From NCBI GenBank assembly GCA_030378105.1, contig JAUCGL010000035.1, positions 1 through 35,585 of the forward strand: a DNA stretch of 35,585 nucleotides, written 5' to 3'. The stretch comes from Candidatus Halobeggiatoa sp. HSG11. Lineage in GTDB: Bacteria; Pseudomonadota; Gammaproteobacteria; Beggiatoales; Beggiatoaceae. A model generated the notes under the pieces. That model was given only the letters and a program-made list of their open reading frames with translations, had not been told where the DNA came from and searched no databases. Below are positions 32,594 through 35,585 of the stretch, in pieces (within the stretch, counting starts at the first letter, position 1; each line of letters begins with the position of its first letter). The translations under genes were made by a program, and so were the position numbers.

Positions 32594-35104
32594 TATTTGA
32601 CAACCAGTTTCATTAGCCACTTCTGCTTTCATAATAACAGGGTGTTCTATAGCTTCGTTGCTTGATTCATCAAACGTTGCAACCATTTTGCCTTCTTCAA
32701 TATCTACTAATTCTGCTGAAGGTTCATCAGTTGAACATTCTGGATTAATTTGTGGTTCTGCAACTATTTTCATCGACTCACCCTCTAATTCAAATTCAGC
32801 AGTTCCATTTGCTTGAAATTCAAAAGTCATTTCTAAACCAAATGAACTAGAAATAGCGGTTGTTAATTGAGTTGTCGACAATAAAATACTCGGCTGCATC
32901 ATCTGCATCCATCTTTCTGAAGAAGTGAAAAAACCATATCCATCAAAAACACTAAAATTATTGGGAATCTCTTCAAATGCTTCTTGAACTGTAGCATCAA
33001 ACATCACCGCAAAATCACCTAAAATAACAGTACCATGTTTTTTAATTTCGACATGCTGTTCAGTTCCCATAGCTGTGATCAGTTGTTCAATACTCATTGG
33101 TGCTGGATTAAGTTTGATTTGAAATGATTCGGTAACAAACATTTGAAAACCATTTTCATCAATTGTTTGTCCAAGGTTTACATTTTCTGATGCTTCGCTT
33201 ATTTCAGCTACAGTATAAGCTGATTTTTCATCCTCATTTGTGATAAGGATAACTTCATCAGATTGTGCTTCAACAGATACATTTTGATTTATCAATGTCG
33301 TTTCTATTTCTGTAACTACTTCATGAATATCAAGATCGATTTCCAATTCAGATTCATTTGCAGAATTAACCTCTGTTTCAACTTCATTCTCTGTCTCAAC
33401 AACTTGAACCTCAGATTCATCTTCAGAGTTAACTTCTTCTTCAACAATTTCAACCTCGGATTCGTTTTCAGAGTTAACTTCTGTTTCTACTTCATTTTCT
33501 GTCGTGGACTCAGTAATCTCATTTGATTCCTCGGCCTCGGTAGTTTCAGTATTTTCTTCAATTTCTGGAGCTGGAATACTAACTTTTTCATAAGTAATCG
33601 GTAAGTGTTTTTTATGCTCTTCAGGTAAAGCATTAAAGATATGAGGTGCTATTTCCAAGGCATGTTCAATACTTAAACCATCCAATGCTTCCGGTTTAGG
33701 AGCAGCTAATTTAGCGGTTGTAAACGCTGGTATAACCTCAATTGGCATCTGAGCAAAATGTTCCGCTTGTAAGCCAGCACAAGCACTGATACTCATAGAT
33801 TCAATCATAGTGAACGTAAAATTAATCGTTGTTGGTAAACTGCTGATTTGATTAGTAGAAGCCGATTCAAAGATAGCCGAATCAAAATTAGCGATAATTT
33901 CAGGTGTAAAAACAGCCCAAGAATCGGCAGTAAAACTTATCACTTGATTAACAGTGAAGTAACTAAAGACAAGAGGGGAAAGTTTGAGTGTTTGGTCCGG
34001 TGTCATCGTTTGAATAACTTGAGGCGGTAGATTTGTTTCATTAGCCGCTTCTGGTGTTAAATCAAATTGACCTGTTTGAACATTAAAATTCCAACCTTTA
34101 GGTGCTTGTCCTATATCCATATTAACAGCTAGAAATTCAATAATCATGAGATTAGTTATCGTTTCAGTGTCTTCCAGATAAGGAATAGGTAGTTTATTTT
34201 TTAAAGGAGCATCTAAATCATTAATCACAGTCTGAGGAATACGAGCCACTTGAGGAGGAAGTAATGCTTCCACAAGTCCTTTTTCCTCTAATTTTACGAT
34301 ATATTCTACTGTGAAGAAGTAAAACACATAAACTTCCAGTTGTTGGACCATCGTCACATCTAAAATTTCAAAATTAATTTCAGCAGCTGGATTGGTTTTA
34401 GCCACCATTAAATCCATTTCCATTCTAAAATTAGATTGAGTGGTATGTCGTTCGGCAAAAAATAGAACAAATGGATAATTTTCACCCTCAGTTAATCCTA
34501 ATTCATCCAGATTAACCTCCCCCTTTTCGGCAGTATGAACTCCACCAATATCAACAGCCAATTGATTATTTATGAAGACCCAAACATCATCATCTCCACG
34601 AAATTGAAAAACTTGTCCACTACGGTAGGTAAATTCACCTCGCACTTCAAAAGTAAAATGATAGTTATGTGACCGACCTTCATTACCACCTAATTTTCCA
34701 TCAACTGGAAAGAAACTATCGCTATCAAAGGCATAAACATCTCTATCATTTTTTTTCAAGGTAACGTCATACGTTTGAGTGAGCTGAGAATCATGAGCAT
34801 CACTATACCAATCACTTATTTGTTTGGCTTCGCATGAATTACCTTCAATCATAACTGGTTTGCCATCTGCTCCGAGTTCATTTTCGACACAGCCTTTTTG
34901 TAAACCGGGTATGTTACCTTCAAAGTCAATGTGTTCACTACTAAAATCCCGTACAATCCCCGTTAAGGTGATGGTTTCTGGTTTTTCAGTTGGTTGAACA
35001 TTAGTCGTATCTCCCTCTTCAGCTACGGCAAAAAGAGGAATCAATCCAATTGCTAGACTTAAAAAAGCTGCTTGAACAGCGGCTCCCGTTTGTTTGTATT
35101 TCAT
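32573..35104 (-). CDS. Secreted fibro-slime domain protein with acidic repeat region
   Basis: An 843-residue exported protein. Residues 1-29 are a Sec signal peptide. The fibro-slime/PA14-like domain (about 45-250) shows YDVTLKKNDRDVYAFDSDSF, then FRGDDDVWVFINNQLAVDIG and GGVHTAEKGEVNL, the usual carbohydrate- or calcium-binding core known from slime mould spore-coat proteins and Fibrobacter. A middle region (about 250-515) of short helical units follows, then a low-complexity acidic stretch (about 525-620) of repeated EVNSENESEVE-like units, and a C-terminal globular region. It is probably an outer-surface or sheath/slime protein. The start is ATG at 35104, GGAG 5 bases upstream. It is alone, with transposon debris on both sides; the upstream 239 bp show no other gene. 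Confidence 0.88.
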   Translation of the reverse strand: MKYKQTGAAVQAAFLSLAIGLIPLFAVAEEGDTTNVQPTEKPETITLTGIVRDFSSEHIDFEGNIPGLQKGCVENELGADGKPVMIEGNSCEAKQISDWYSDAHDSQLTQTYDVTLKKNDRDVYAFDSDSFFPVDGKLGGNEGRSHNYHFTFEVRGEFTYRSGQVFQFRGDDDVWVFINNQLAVDIGGVHTAEKGEVNLDELGLTEGENYPFVLFFAERHTTQSNFRMEMDLMVAKTNPAAEINFEILDVTMVQQLEVYVFYFFTVEYIVKLEEKGLVEALLPPQVARIPQTVINDLDAPLKNKLPIPYLEDTETITNLMIIEFLAVNMDIGQAPKGWNFNVQTGQFDLTPEAANETNLPPQVIQTMTPDQTLKLSPLVFSYFTVNQVISFTADSWAVFTPEIIANFDSAIFESASTNQISSLPTTINFTFTMIESMSISACAGLQAEHFAQMPIEVIPAFTTAKLAAPKPEALDGLSIEHALEIAPHIFNALPEEHKKHLPITYEKVSIPAPEIEENTETTEAEESNEITESTTENEVETEVNSENESEVEIVEEEVNSEDESEVQVVETENEVETEVNSANESELEIDLDIHEVVTEIETTLINQNVSVEAQSDEVILITNEDEKSAYTVAEISEASENVNLGQTIDENGFQMFVTESFQIKLNPAPMSIEQLITAMGTEQHVEIKKHGTVILGDFAVMFDATVQEAFEEIPNNFSVFDGYGFFTSSERWMQMMQPSILLSTTQLTTAISSSFGLEMTFEFQANGTAEFELEGESMKIVAEPQINPECSTDEPSAELVDIEEGKMVATFDESSNEAIEHPVIMKAEVANETGCQILNVIPE

Positions 35105-35343
35105 AGTTACTCCAATCTTTAAAATTTGTTTAGGATGACAACTGTTATATCAAATTTCTTAACGTACAAACTAATTCATTTTCTCATTGAATAGGGTATT
35201 TCCCTTATTAATGTTAAAGAATATATTTTGAACGCTTATGCCACTATTCTTAGATAAAATAATAATGTTGACATGTATTTAAGTTTATATAAGTTTTTAC
35301 GAAAAGTAAAATTTTTTTCTGGTTCCCATTCACTAGTACTCCA

Positions 35344-35585
35344 TCAACCTTGTATTGATGGATAAAGTGATTTAAGTTTTATCCGAGCATCTTCAGTGGA
35401 AAAACGCCAGTTAACACAAACAGTATCTTGATTCCGTTTCTTTTCCCATAGTTCTTTCTTCTGATCGTAAAATTTCTTGCTCTGGAATACGTCGCTTCAA
35501 ACATTGACGACTTTACAACACCGATTTCTATTTCTGCCATGTTAAGCCAACTACCGTGTTTTGGCGTGTGATGAATTTCCAGACG
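35344..35585 (-). pseudogene. C-terminal remnant of an IS630-type transposase
   Basis: From the window edge the minus strand reads RLEIHHTPKHGSWLNMAEIE, the conserved DDE_3 motif with the last catalytic glutamate. It then shifts frame to CLKRRIPEQEILRSEE and again to LWEKKRNQDTVCVNWRFSTE and DARIKLKSLYPSIQG, stopping at 35344-35346. At least two frameshifts make it inactive. It continues beyond the window. Confidence 0.8.

Noticed and set aside
32408-32665. 85-codon plus-strand open frame
   Set aside because: It is built from the GTAGGGTGGGTAG palindrome and the antisense of the fibro-slime 3' end.

Overview
The window is AT-rich and gene-dense in one half, repeat-rich in the other. It most likely comes from a gammaproteobacterial sulfur oxidiser of the Beggiatoa/Thiomargarita/Thioploca type (Thiotrichales). 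This is inferred from a complete oxidative-type dsr cluster, a heme d1 synthesis gene (nirJ), a fibro-slime protein, a SUMF1-like protein, NLR-like ATPases, and many short palindromic repeats and decayed IS elements. No 16S rRNA or tRNA gene was seen, so the assignment stays an inference.

Layout. 101-1402: a membrane-anchored NACHT ATPase. 1618-14086 (minus strand): a dsr operon in the order dsrA-B-E-F-H-C-M-K-L-J-[extra gene]-O-P, the order known from Allochromatium vinosum except for one unrecognised 382-residue Lys/Ala/Pro-rich gene between dsrJ and dsrO. dsrN, dsrR and dsrS are not found after dsrP. Three hairpin or repeat-bearing gaps (dsrA/dsrB, dsrC/dsrM, dsrL/dsrJ) break the otherwise tight operon. 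14274-22934: housekeeping genes: a short RNase G divergent from dsrA, a Pcm-like methyltransferase, a DUF971 protein, a LysM-SH3 exported protein, topA and nirJ, separated by palindromic repeats and a 232-bp MITE-like element.

23276-26846 (minus strand): the most interesting accessory locus. It is a three-gene cassette of a RipA/SLATT-like membrane protein, a TIR-like protein, and an NB-ARC ATPase with eight near-identical TPRs. The TIR-like protein ends, and the NB-ARC protein begins, with the same short motif (QNADKIYNI). This is the effector/NLR layout known for bacterial amyloid-signalling pairs. In both the NB-ARC and the NACHT gene, codon usage changes sharply between the ATPase core and the C-terminal part, which suggests modular exchange.

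27066-28611: wreckage. A helicase-nuclease C-terminus carries two in-frame TGA codons and lies beside a frameshifted IS4-type transposase. 29046-31448: an exported SUMF1-fold protein without a C-terminal cysteine pair, followed by a glycine-zipper lipoprotein. 31472-32593: transposase remnants and nested repeats, including a duplication of the 3' end of the next gene. 32573-35104: a large secreted fibro-slime protein. 35344-35585: an IS630-type transposase remnant running off the window.

Together the Dsr proteins oxidise stored sulfur. DsrE/F/H and DsrC carry and deliver sulfur, DsrAB oxidises it to sulfite, DsrL couples electrons to NAD(P), and DsrMKJOP links the pathway to the quinone pool across the membrane.
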